Source: Rariglobus sp. (GTDB taxonomy: Bacteria; Verrucomicrobiota; Verrucomicrobiia; Opitutales; Opitutaceae). Taken from it: 52,549 nucleotides of DNA. The notes beneath the pieces are model-generated. The model saw only the letters and a list, made by a program, of their open reading frames with translations. It was not told the origin of the DNA and searched no databases. Location of the stretch: NCBI GenBank assembly GCA_029266495.1, contig JAQSWS010000041.1:1-52549 (forward strand). The letters are read 5' to 3'. Below are positions 27,431 through 35,348 of the stretch, piece by piece; within the stretch, counting starts at the first letter, position 1; each line of letters starts with the position of its first letter. Both the position numbers and the translations under genes were made by a program.

Positions 27431-28101
27431 GTCACGGGGACGGCGGGGGAGGGAGCCGGGGTGGGTGCCGCCGGGAGGCTGCCGTCGATCTTGATGGAAT
27501 AATCGATCTCGGGAACGTGCTTCTTCCCGGGGAAGTAGAGGATGTGTCCCAACGAGAAGAAGGCTTTACCATACACGCGATTATCACCGAGCATGGTGAA
27601 GGTTTTCCGCTGATTGATGTAGGTGAGGGTGAAGCCCGCCGCGCCTTGTTGGAAAACAAAGCTGGAAGGGCTGATGGTTTTGAGCCTGACCTCGCCCTTG
27701 CTCGCCGGGAACGGCTTGGCGGGCTGCCCGTCGAAGGACCAGCGGGCGCCTTGCTCAATGACGCTGAGCGAGAAGGGGAGGCTGAAGGCAAACTTGACGC
27801 GATCGGGGGGGATTTCAGTGAAATGAAAGGACCAGCTGCCGTCGGCCTGCTTGCTGATGACCAGCTTTCCGGAGGGGGAATACGTCATGGTGGCTCCGCT
27901 GCCGTCTTCCTTGATCGTAATGTTTTCCGGCTTCAGCCCGCCGTCGTTCGGGTTCAGGAGCGCGGGATACTTCATGACATAGACACCGGCGGCGTTGGCA
28001 TCAATGGCGAAGCCGGTCGGCGTCAGCTTCACGTCGCCGGCGTGCATGCAATGCAGGGGGCAGGCGAGGGCGAAAAGAACAGCGAGCAGGGGGTGTTTCA
28101 T
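27427..28101 (-). CDS. Secreted stand-alone module related to the N terminus of the GH50-like enzyme
   Basis: This 224-residue protein has a signal peptide (MKHPLLAVLFALACPLHCMHA). No catalytic domain is recognised. The sequence follows the pattern of the 205-residue protein at 39132 and of residues 20-200 of the GH50-like protein at 35349: a short KLTPTGF-type opening, GSGATMTYSPSGKLVI, FSLPFSLSVIEQGARWSFDGQPAKPFPASKGEV, GAAGFTLTY and GDNRVYGKAFF. It ends in a Pro/Ala tail. An operator-like site lies 74 bp upstream, and the sialate esterase gene overlaps its end. It is probably a glycan-binding or enzyme-support protein; function unproven. Confidence 0.75.
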   Translation of the reverse strand: MKHPLLAVLFALACPLHCMHAGDVKLTPTGFAIDANAAGVYVMKYPALLNPNDGGLKPENITIKEDGSGATMTYSPSGKLVISKQADGSWSFHFTEIPPDRVKFAFSLPFSLSVIEQGARWSFDGQPAKPFPASKGEVRLKTISPSSFVFQQGAAGFTLTYINQRKTFTMLGDNRVYGKAFFSLGHILYFPGKKHVPEIDYSIKIDGSLPAAPTPAPSPAVPVT

Positions 28102-28174
28102 GAGGTAGTTGAATGAGGTGACATGATTTACATACCCTCTCGCGGTTCCTGGCTTCCGGCCAGTCTGTCTCCGT

Positions 28175-28185
28175 TGGACAGTCAA
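28175..28185. promoter_or_regulatory. Operator-like palindrome TGGACAGTCAA, site 2
   Basis: It lies 74 bp upstream of the accessory-module gene at 28101 and differs from the perfect palindrome by one base. Flanks (TTGGACAGTCAATG) match the site at 35227. Confidence 0.55.
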
Positions 28186-28265
28186 TGAGCCGTCGCTGCG
28201 TGACCCGGCGCCATTCCGGTCCTGTAGCTTGTGATGAAGGCCGATCCCGTTCCGCGCCGTCCGGC

Positions 28266-29099
28266 TCAGGGCTGCAGTTTCGCGGCCCGCCGGCGATACT
28301 CGCTCGGCGACACACCGTAATCCTCTTTGAATACATGGCTCAGGTGGAATGCGTCGGAAAACCCCGTGGCCTCCGCCACGACTGCCAGCTTCATCTCCGT
28401 CGAAACCAGCAGCCGGGCCGCCGCCTCGAGCCGCGCCGCGCGGACGTAGTTCATCGGCGTCACCCCGAACTCCTCCTTGAAAACCGCGTGGAACCGCGCC
28501 GGGGACAAACCCGCCCGCTCCGCCAACCCGTCCACCGAAAGCGGCTCGGCCAGCCGATCGCGGATATGCGCCAGCACCGGCACGAGCTGTTCTCTTCGCG
28601 GGCCGACGACCGCTGTCCGCCCCCGGCACAACAGCGCCGCGATCCTCGCCGCCACCGCATGCTGGCCCAGCAGCCGGCCGGCGTCGTCGTCCCGCAGCCT
28701 GTTCAACGCCAGTGCCTCGCCGATCAGCCGCCCGGCCTCCTCCCCGTCGCTTTTCTCCAGCAACAACGACGCGTCGTAACGCGCCAAAAAATCCTCCATG
28801 CCCCACCGGCTCCAGTGCAAGTGGACCCAGCGCGCCTCCATCAGCCCGCCGGCCCCGTCGTGATGCCCGAACTCCACCGGCGTATGCGCGGGCACATACA
28901 ACACGCGCCCCTCCGTCACCGTCTCGCGCCGCCCGTTCCTCCGCACCGCATAGCTGCCCGCCACCGGCTGTGCCACGATCGCATACGGCACCGTCTTGCG
29001 ATGCACCCATCCGTCCACCCGCCGGCGAAAACTCCCCGTCTCGAAAAACTCGAGCTGAAGCGCATGGCCTGAGGAGAGGCGGGTTGGAGTTTCAGACAT
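28266..29099 (-). CDS. AraC-family transcriptional regulator
   Basis: This 277-residue protein is predicted from the ATG at 29099. The N-terminal half is a cupin-like sensor domain (YVPAHTPVEFGHHDGAGGLMEARWVHLHW). The C-terminal hundred residues hold two helix-turn-helix motifs of AraC type (LSVDGLAERAGLSPARFHAVFKEEFGVTPMNYV and LAVVAEATGFSDAFHLSHVFKEDYGVSPSEYRR). It is divergent from the sugar isomerase gene and probably controls that pair in response to a sugar. It sits in a C-rich stretch of the plus strand unlike its surroundings. Confidence 0.92.
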   Translation of the reverse strand: MSETPTRLSSGHALQLEFFETGSFRRRVDGWVHRKTVPYAIVAQPVAGSYAVRRNGRRETVTEGRVLYVPAHTPVEFGHHDGAGGLMEARWVHLHWSRWGMEDFLARYDASLLLEKSDGEEAGRLIGEALALNRLRDDDAGRLLGQHAVAARIAALLCRGRTAVVGPRREQLVPVLAHIRDRLAEPLSVDGLAERAGLSPARFHAVFKEEFGVTPMNYVRAARLEAAARLLVSTEMKLAVVAEATGFSDAFHLSHVFKEDYGVSPSEYRRRAAKLQP

Positions 29100-29187
29100 G
29101 CTTTTTTGACCCCTGATCATGGGAAAATGAGACGTTATCCGATATTTTCAGACACACACCTCGGTTCAACACAATCCCCTCGTTCCC

Positions 29188-30027
29188 ATGCGCCTCTACT
29201 ATCACCTTTACCAACCTTTCGCCTCCGCGACCGAGTGGGCCGCCGCCCACCGCGCCGCGGGCTTCGGCGCCGCCGACGCGCTGCTGGAGACTGATGCATC
29301 CGACGCCGTCGTGGCCGCTTACGTCGAGGCCGCCCGTCGCGCGAACCTTGTCATCGGCGAGGTCGGCGCCTGGTCCAATCCCATCGACCCCGATCCCGTC
29401 AAGGCCGCCGCCGCCCTCGACCTGTGCCGCCGCAATCTGGACCTCGCCGAACGCCTTGGCGCGCGCTGCTGCGTCAATATCGCCGGCTCCCGCAATCCCG
29501 CCAAATGGGACGGTCCTCACGCCGACAATTTCTCCCCGGACACCTTCGATCTCATTGTCCAGTCGGTCCGCTCCATCGTCGATGCCGTGAAACCGCGCCG
29601 CGCCGCCTACGCGCTCGAAACGATGCCGTGGATTTTCCCGTCCTCACCCGACGAATACCTCGCGCTCCTCCGCGCCATCGACCGTCCCGGCGCGGTCGCC
29701 GTTCACCTTGACCCGGTCAACATGATCAACAGCCCCGCCCGGGCCTATCGCACCACGGAGTTTCTCCGCGAATGCTTCGCCAAACTCGGCCCGCACATCC
29801 GCAGCTGCCATGCCAAGGACATCGTGCTCCGTGACCATCTCACTGTTCATCTCGACGAATGCCGTCCCGGCGCCGGCGTTCTCGATTACGCGACCTATCT
29901 CCGCGAACTCTCCCGGCTCGATCCCGACACGACTCTCCGCATCGAGCATCTCGCCGCCGAGGACTACCCGATGGCCGCCGACCACCTTCGCGAGGTCGCC
30001 GCCCGCAACAATCTCTCCTTCCGCTAA
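29188..30027 (+). CDS. Sugar phosphate isomerase/epimerase (xylose-isomerase-like TIM barrel)
   Basis: This 279-residue protein belongs to the AP-endonuclease-2 / xylose isomerase-like TIM barrels. Likely metal ligands are in YALETMPWIFP, VAVHLDPVNM, RSCHAKDI and LRIEHLAAED. Family members isomerise or epimerise sugars, keto-inositols or related compounds. The start follows a C-rich leader (ATCCCCTCGTTCCC). The next gene begins 13 bp after its stop, so isomerase and dehydrogenase form an operon, divergent from the AraC regulator. Confidence 0.87.
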   Translation: MRLYYHLYQPFASATEWAAAHRAAGFGAADALLETDASDAVVAAYVEAARRANLVIGEVGAWSNPIDPDPVKAAAALDLCRRNLDLAERLGARCCVNIAGSRNPAKWDGPHADNFSPDTFDLIVQSVRSIVDAVKPRRAAYALETMPWIFPSSPDEYLALLRAIDRPGAVAVHLDPVNMINSPARAYRTTEFLRECFAKLGPHIRSCHAKDIVLRDHLTVHLDECRPGAGVLDYATYLRELSRLDPDTTLRIEHLAAEDYPMAADHLREVAARNNLSFR

Positions 30028-30040
30028 CTCCCGCCCCTCC

Positions 30041-31000
30041 ATGCGCCAGATCCTTTTTACCGCCCGCGAAACCGCCTCGCTCTCCGAAGTTCCCGACGCG
30101 TTCGATCCCATCAAGGCCGGCGATGTGCGCGGCCGCACGCTCGTCTCCCTGGTCAGCCCCGGCACCGAACTCAACTGGGGTTACCTTGGCGACACGTTCC
30201 CCGCCGCGACTGGCTACGCTTGCGTATTTGAGATCGACGAGACCGGCTCCGCCGTGCGCGATCTCGCCCCGGGCTCGCTTGTCTTCGCCTCCGGTCCGCA
30301 CGCGGGGCGTCAGCAGGCTGACCGCTCCCAAGTCACCCCGATCCCCGCCGGCCTCGCGCCGGAGACCGCGGTTTTCGCCCGCCTCATGGGCGTCAGCATG
30401 AGCACGCTGAACACCGCCGCGGCCCGCGCCCCCGCCCGCGTGCTCGTCACCGGGCTGGGTCCCGTTGGCAACCTCGCCGCCCAAGTCTTCACTCGCTGCG
30501 GGTATCGCGTAACCGCCCTGGATCCCGTCGATTCGCGCCGGGCTTCCGCCCGCGCGGCCGGCCTGACTGATGTGCGCGCCTCGTTCGCCGACTGCAAGGA
30601 CCTCGCCGGCCATGTCGCCCTGCACCTCGAATGCAGCGGACACGAGCAAGCCGTCCTCGATGGCTGCAAGATCGTCGCCAAGCGCGGCGAGGTGGTCCTC
30701 ATCGGCGTCCCCTGGCGCAAACGCACGGAGATTTCCTCCTTCGAGCTTTTGCACGCCGTCTTTCACAATTACGCCGTCATCCGCAGCGGATGGGAATGGG
30801 AAGTTCCCGGACAGCCCCGCGATTTTTCCTTCCATTCGCTTTCGGCCAACTACGCCGCCGCGCTCTCGTGGTTGCAAGAAGGCTCCGTCAAGGTGGACGG
30901 CCTCGCCACGACCTTCTCCCCCGCCGACGCCCAAGCCGTTTACGCCGGTCTTCTCGCCCAGTCGCTCCCTTCGCCCGGGGCGCTGTTTGACTGGCGTTGA
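30041..31000 (+). CDS. Zinc-type (MDR) alcohol dehydrogenase family protein
   Basis: This 319-residue protein is predicted from the ATG at 30041, shorter than classic zinc alcohol dehydrogenases (about 340-350). The N-terminal GroES-like part includes LVSLVSPGTELNWGYLGDTFPAATGY; the nucleotide-binding fold has VTGLGPVGNLAAQVF. The usual zinc ligands of the first domain are not evident, as in the short sugar-associated MDR subgroup. It probably oxidises or reduces a sugar alcohol or keto sugar together with the upstream isomerase. Confidence 0.82.
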   Translation: MRQILFTARETASLSEVPDAFDPIKAGDVRGRTLVSLVSPGTELNWGYLGDTFPAATGYACVFEIDETGSAVRDLAPGSLVFASGPHAGRQQADRSQVTPIPAGLAPETAVFARLMGVSMSTLNTAAARAPARVLVTGLGPVGNLAAQVFTRCGYRVTALDPVDSRRASARAAGLTDVRASFADCKDLAGHVALHLECSGHEQAVLDGCKIVAKRGEVVLIGVPWRKRTEISSFELLHAVFHNYAVIRSGWEWEVPGQPRDFSFHSLSANYAAALSWLQEGSVKVDGLATTFSPADAQAVYAGLLAQSLPSPGALFDWR

Positions 31001-31152
31001 CGGTGATGGAGCCGCACGTCCCGCCTGCGGAAAACATCGTGGTGTCGCGGTCGGGACCAGGTCTGAGATGGGGCCCCGCTCTGTCACTGGACTGGCAAAC
31101 GAGCCCCTGCTTGGCAGCCGTGCGCGAGGTGTGCGATATGCTCCTGCTTCCA

Positions 31153-32424
31153 ATGATTCATTCCCGCCGTGATTTTTTGCATCGAACACTTTGGGGAGGG
31201 GCGATCGCCGCGCTGGCCGGCCGCGATTTGTTCGCCGGGGGAAACGGGACGCCGCCGGAGGTTGTGCAGGCACCCCGGCCTGCGTCGGATGCCACGATGC
31301 CTATTCTGACCACCGCCCGATCCTGGCAGGCTTTTCGTGCGGCGCTTTCAGCCAGCCCCGAAGACGGGCGTTTGCTGCAAGCCGGGTCCGACGCCGCGCT
31401 GGAAATCGCCCGTCTGACCGTTGCCGACAAAAAGGCTCCGCCTCCCGGCCGCACGCCCAACGACTATGCAAGCCAGGCCCCCTACTGGTGGCCCGATCCC
31501 ACGACCAAAAGCGGACTCCCCTACGTCCGGCGCGATGGCGAGGTAAACCCGGAGTATTACCAGGGCGATCGAAAGACGCTCGACGCCTTCGGCGAGCATT
31601 TTTCAGGGCTGGTCCTTCAAGCGTATGCCACCGGGGAAACCGCCACGGCCCGCCACGCGGGCCGCCTGTTGCGCGGGTGGTTCATCGACGCGGAAACCAA
31701 AATGAATCCGCACTTGCGCTACGCCCAGGGTATTCCGGGGATTTGCGACGGAAGGGGTATTGGAATAATAGATACAGCATCCTTGTGCTTCCTGGTCGAC
31801 GAGATCGGACTCCTGGACTTCAACCCGGACTGGACGCCGGCGCACCTCGAGCAGGTCAAGGCCTGGTTTTCCGCCTACCTCGACTGGTTGCTGGAAAGCG
31901 AGCATGGCCGTGCCGAGGCGGGCGAAGCCAACAACCACGGCACCTGGTATGATGCGCAGGTGGCGTGTTTCGCGGTGTTCTGCGGTCGTGACGACGTTGC
32001 GCGCCGGCAGATCGAGCGGTTTTCGAAAGGGCGGATCGCCACCCAGATCGCCCCGGACGGCAGCCAGCCGCACGAACTGGCGCGCACGCTGTCCCGGAGT
32101 TATAGCACATTCAATCTTCTCGGGTTCGCCGTGCTCGCGCAAACCGGGCGACATTTGGGGATCGAGCTTTGGAACTGGAGGCCGGAGAGGGGCGCCACCA
32201 TCGCGGAGGCGGTCCGCTGGATGCTGCCTTACTATCTGGGCGAACGGCCATGGACCTGGCCGCAAATATCCCCGTTCAACGATGCGACGGCGACGCTGGT
32301 CTTGAGCCTGGCCGCGCAGGGGACGGGGGATTCCGCCTTTGTGGAGGGTTCAGCGCGATTGGCCCGGCATGCGTGGGAAAACGTTTCGTTCATGAGCGCC
32401 CGCCTCCGTGAAAAAAAACAGTGA
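31153..32424 (+). CDS. Alginate-lyase-superfamily polysaccharide lyase with Tat signal
   Basis: This 423-residue protein is predicted from the ATG at 31153. A twin-arginine signal is evident (HSRRDFLHRTLWGGAIAALAG). The mature part has the (alpha/alpha) barrel signature of the alginate lyase superfamily (PF05426; PL5/PL38-like): APYWWPDPTTKSGLPYVRRDGEVNPE (109-134), QGIPGICDGRGIGIIDT (192-208) and NNHGTWYD (260-267) with catalytic Asn/His candidates. It likely cleaves a uronic-acid polysaccharide (alginate, glucuronan or similar) in the periplasm. A frame extension to 30997 has no signal and was dropped. It converges with the large GH26-like gene, sharing a hairpin terminator. Confidence 0.87.
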   Translation: MIHSRRDFLHRTLWGGAIAALAGRDLFAGGNGTPPEVVQAPRPASDATMPILTTARSWQAFRAALSASPEDGRLLQAGSDAALEIARLTVADKKAPPPGRTPNDYASQAPYWWPDPTTKSGLPYVRRDGEVNPEYYQGDRKTLDAFGEHFSGLVLQAYATGETATARHAGRLLRGWFIDAETKMNPHLRYAQGIPGICDGRGIGIIDTASLCFLVDEIGLLDFNPDWTPAHLEQVKAWFSAYLDWLLESEHGRAEAGEANNHGTWYDAQVACFAVFCGRDDVARRQIERFSKGRIATQIAPDGSQPHELARTLSRSYSTFNLLGFAVLAQTGRHLGIELWNWRPERGATIAEAVRWMLPYYLGERPWTWPQISPFNDATATLVLSLAAQGTGDSAFVEGSARLARHAWENVSFMSARLREKKQ

Positions 32425-32441
32425 GAGCGGGTCCGCCCATG

Positions 32442-32481
32442 CGCCGGCAGCCGCGAATCACGAATGATGCGGCTGCCGGCG
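32442..32481. terminator. Strong hairpin between convergent lyase and GH26-like genes
   Basis: A perfect 13-bp stem CGCCGGCAGCCGC (32442-32454) / GCGGCTGCCGGCG (32469-32481) has a 14-nt loop, between two converging stop codons. A clear T-run exists only further out on the minus strand (32411-32418 read in reverse). It is probably a bidirectional transcription end. Confidence 0.6.
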
Positions 32482-32488
32482 GATCGGA

Positions 32489-35095
32489 TTATTGGACCAG
32501 CAGGTGCGGACGGTTGTCTTCAGTGGTGTGTTCGCGGGAGGCGAAGGACACGTTGGTGACGCTGCCGCTGACATCGCCGGTGATGCGGAGGGAGAGCAGG
32601 CCGTCACCGGCGGCCTCGGCGAGAACCTGGCTGGTGATGTCGATGCTGACCGGAACGCCGACTTTGAGCGCGGGAAGGAGCAACTGTCCGAGCACCACGC
32701 CGGAACCGGCGGGTTTGTTGCCCCAGGTTATCCCGGTTTCGGACCAGGAGTCGTCGGAAACGAACTCGACGGTATAGGTGGCGGTCGTGCTGGTGCTGGT
32801 CCCGACAGGGGTGAGCTGGAGCTGGACCAGGCTGGCGGCGGTCAGGCCACTCACGTCGAAGCGCAGGTAGCCGGTCCGATTGTAGCTGGTGGCGTCCTTC
32901 TTGACGGTGAAGGAGGTTTCAGTTCCGTAGTTTATTAACGAATACGTTCCGTCGCGCACGTAGGAATCGGCCCCGGCCGTCAGGGAGACGGCGGTCGGGC
33001 GCGGGACGAACAGGACGGCGTCGGCGATGACGGACGCCGTGGTGCCCGTGGTTTCGACCAGCACGTTGCCGGACGAACCGGCGTCGAAGGCATACGAGCC
33101 GAGATGATTCCAGAGGTAACGGGCGCTTTGCTGGTTGGCCAGGAACGAGGCGGTGCTTTCCGTGGAGGCGACGGACACCGGGGTGTTTGAGGAAACGGAA
33201 TACTTGGCGGGCCAGCGAATGTAGACATCGTAATCGTTGGCCTGGGCGAGGGACGGGGAGTAGCGGACGGACTTGGTTCCCTTGGCCGTGTTGCCGTCCT
33301 GGATGTAGTTGGCGCCTTCGAACGGTGTGGTCGCAGTCGAGGTGGTCCAGGCGCCGGTGAGGGTGATGCCGGAGGGGGCGTCGTTGTCGAGAACGAGAGA
33401 CTCGGCAATGGAAGCGGTATCGTTGGTTTGGATATCCCGGTGGTCGACCTCGGAGACGGTGGTGGTGGCGAGGGCGGTGGTGGAGCCGCTGCCCACGGCG
33501 ATGCCCAGCTGGGCGGTCCCGGTCATGACCACCGTGCAGTCGCCGACGAGGGTCCAGTTCAGGCCGTCGTTGGAGAGATAGCCGGTGACCCGGTCGGTCT
33601 TGCGGGTGAGCTTGAGCCAGACCGGAGCGGTGACTGCGTTGACCGTCGCATTCAGCAGTGTCCTGGCGCCGGCGGTGGCGCGGCTCTGGAGCACGCATTT
33701 GCCGTTGGCGACGAAGAGCGCGACATAGGCGGCGTTGGCGGTGGTGTCCTGGCGCAGCATGGCGCCGGACTGGGCGGTTGCGGAGCCGGGCAACGCGGAG
33801 ATCTCGAGGATCAGCTCATCGTCGCCGGTGATGCCGCGAGAGCTGAAGTTGAAGCCGTCGACGGTGGCGGCCGGGTGGAAACCCGCGCCGGCGCCGGTGA
33901 AGGTCTCGACCGTGAAGCCGCCGGCCAGGCCGACCGCGCCGACGTCGGTGTTGAGGGGAAACGGCTTCACCGCGAACATTTGCCGGAACATGGCGGCGGC
34001 TTGCGGAAACTCCGTTGGGCCGCCGTTGGGCAGCTGAGTGAGCTGATGATGACCATCGCCGGCCTGCACGTCGAAATAGCTGTGATAATGGACGTTGTTG
34101 TCGGGTTCATGGATATACTCATACATCTTCTGGATGAAGACGGGGTTGTCCTTGCCGCCGGAGGTGTTGACGCTCACCCCCCACTCGGGGATGGTGAACG
34201 GCTTGCCGCGGCTGGCCGCGAAATTCCGCCAGGCGCCCATGTTGTTGTTCAACGTGCCGGAGATGTAGCCCCAGGCGGTGTTGCGCCGCGTCAGGAGCTG
34301 CGCGGGCGTCAGGCCGTCGGGATACGGAGCCTCGTAGGTGTTGGCGGCGGAGCACTTGTCGTAAACGTCGACGCCGATATAGTCTACGTATGCGTCGCCC
34401 GGATACGCATCGGCGATCGGATAAGAAGTCCATACGCGGGCGATGCCGCACCACTCGAACTTGAGGTTTTCGGCGCCGGGGACCGCGCGCATCGCGGTGA
34501 CGACCTTCCGCCAGTAGGCGGCGTAGCTCGCGGCGTCGGTGGCGTTGCGCACCTTCCAGGGATACCAGTCGCCGTTGAACTCGTGACCGAGGCGCACGAT
34601 GGTGTTGTTGGCGAGCCCGCGGGAGACGAGTTTTCCGGCCAGCGTGACGAAGTGTGAATCGTAGAGGCCCGCCGCGCCATTGGCCAGCGAGGTGCCCGAG
34701 GCGGGAGTGGACTGATACCCGGGCAACAGGCAGACGGTGTAGCAGTAGGTTCCGCCCGGATGACTGGCGAGCCAGGCCTTGGCCGCGTCGAGTTGGGTGG
34801 TGGTTCCCTCGATGTAGGACCAACTGGCGTAGCCGCCCATATCGAAGGCGAACAGTTTGCTGCGGTAGAGCCAGGCGGCGGTGGCGTCGTTGTGCGATAT
34901 GCCGGTGTCGGCCAGTCCCCAGCCGTAGATGCCCATGAAGGGGGCGGAGACGTTGTCGGTGGGCGGGACGGGGGTCGCTTGAAGCGTCGCGCCTAACGCG
35001 AGGGCGGCGAGGAGGAGTTTTCCGAGAGATGACGGGTGGCGGATGGCGCAACCGTGATCAGGGGAAACGGAAGCAACGGGGATGGGATTTTTCAT
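32489..35095 (-). CDS. Secreted multidomain GH26-like glycoside hydrolase with CBM96/DNRLRE-type end
   Basis: This 868-residue protein is predicted from the ATG at 35095. A signal-like segment is at about 25-40 (LLLAALALGATLQA). Residues about 50-380 form the GH26-like barrel: RLGHEFNGDWYPW (Glu172 acid/base) and FTIPEWGV (Glu304 nucleophile), then YFDVQAGDGHHQL. Three modules follow: a DUF1349-like sandwich (about 390-550), a golvesin-type domain (about 560-690), and a final DNRLRE/CBM96-like domain (ADSYVRDGTYSLINYGTETSFTVK to the end). An operator-like site lies 132 bp upstream. It is a paralogue of the gene at 24112. The glycan is unknown; CBM96 relatives bind alginate-like polymers. Confidence 0.82.
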   Translation of the reverse strand: MKNPIPVASVSPDHGCAIRHPSSLGKLLLAALALGATLQATPVPPTDNVSAPFMGIYGWGLADTGISHNDATAAWLYRSKLFAFDMGGYASWSYIEGTTTQLDAAKAWLASHPGGTYCYTVCLLPGYQSTPASGTSLANGAAGLYDSHFVTLAGKLVSRGLANNTIVRLGHEFNGDWYPWKVRNATDAASYAAYWRKVVTAMRAVPGAENLKFEWCGIARVWTSYPIADAYPGDAYVDYIGVDVYDKCSAANTYEAPYPDGLTPAQLLTRRNTAWGYISGTLNNNMGAWRNFAASRGKPFTIPEWGVSVNTSGGKDNPVFIQKMYEYIHEPDNNVHYHSYFDVQAGDGHHQLTQLPNGGPTEFPQAAAMFRQMFAVKPFPLNTDVGAVGLAGGFTVETFTGAGAGFHPAATVDGFNFSSRGITGDDELILEISALPGSATAQSGAMLRQDTTANAAYVALFVANGKCVLQSRATAGARTLLNATVNAVTAPVWLKLTRKTDRVTGYLSNDGLNWTLVGDCTVVMTGTAQLGIAVGSGSTTALATTTVSEVDHRDIQTNDTASIAESLVLDNDAPSGITLTGAWTTSTATTPFEGANYIQDGNTAKGTKSVRYSPSLAQANDYDVYIRWPAKYSVSSNTPVSVASTESTASFLANQQSARYLWNHLGSYAFDAGSSGNVLVETTGTTASVIADAVLFVPRPTAVSLTAGADSYVRDGTYSLINYGTETSFTVKKDATSYNRTGYLRFDVSGLTAASLVQLQLTPVGTSTSTTATYTVEFVSDDSWSETGITWGNKPAGSGVVLGQLLLPALKVGVPVSIDITSQVLAEAAGDGLLSLRITGDVSGSVTNVSFASREHTTEDNRPHLLVQ

Positions 35096-35226
35096 GGTAA
35101 CCAAGCATGGCCTTGGGCCGTCTGGGGTGGACTGACGTGGGGTAAAAAACAGGAATGCCCCAAGGCATGTCCTGTGAGTGTGGATACAAATCCCGAGGTC
35201 CGGCGCGCAGGCGAGGGTGCGCATGT

Positions 35227-35237
35227 TGGACAGTCAA
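35227..35237. promoter_or_regulatory. Operator-like palindrome TGGACAGTCAA, site 3
   Basis: It lies 132 bp upstream of the large GH26-like gene. Context TTGGACAGTCAAATG has one mismatch to the perfect palindrome. Confidence 0.55.
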
Positions 35238-35289
35238 ATGCGTTGCGTTGTGCCGCATCGGGGATGCGGCCGTGCTTTCATGCCGCCAC

Positions 35290-35320
35290 AAAAAAGGCGG
35301 CGCCCTTTGCGGGTGCCGCC
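35290..35320 (-). terminator. Intrinsic terminator after the GH50-like gene
   Basis: On the minus strand the stem GGCGGCACCC / GGGCGCCGCC (35320-35311 and 35305-35296, one mismatch) is followed by six T (35295-35290). It lies 29 bp after the stop at 35349 and closes the operon. Confidence 0.75.
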
Positions 35321-35348
35321 CTTCATGCCGGTCGAGTTCTGATTCGGC

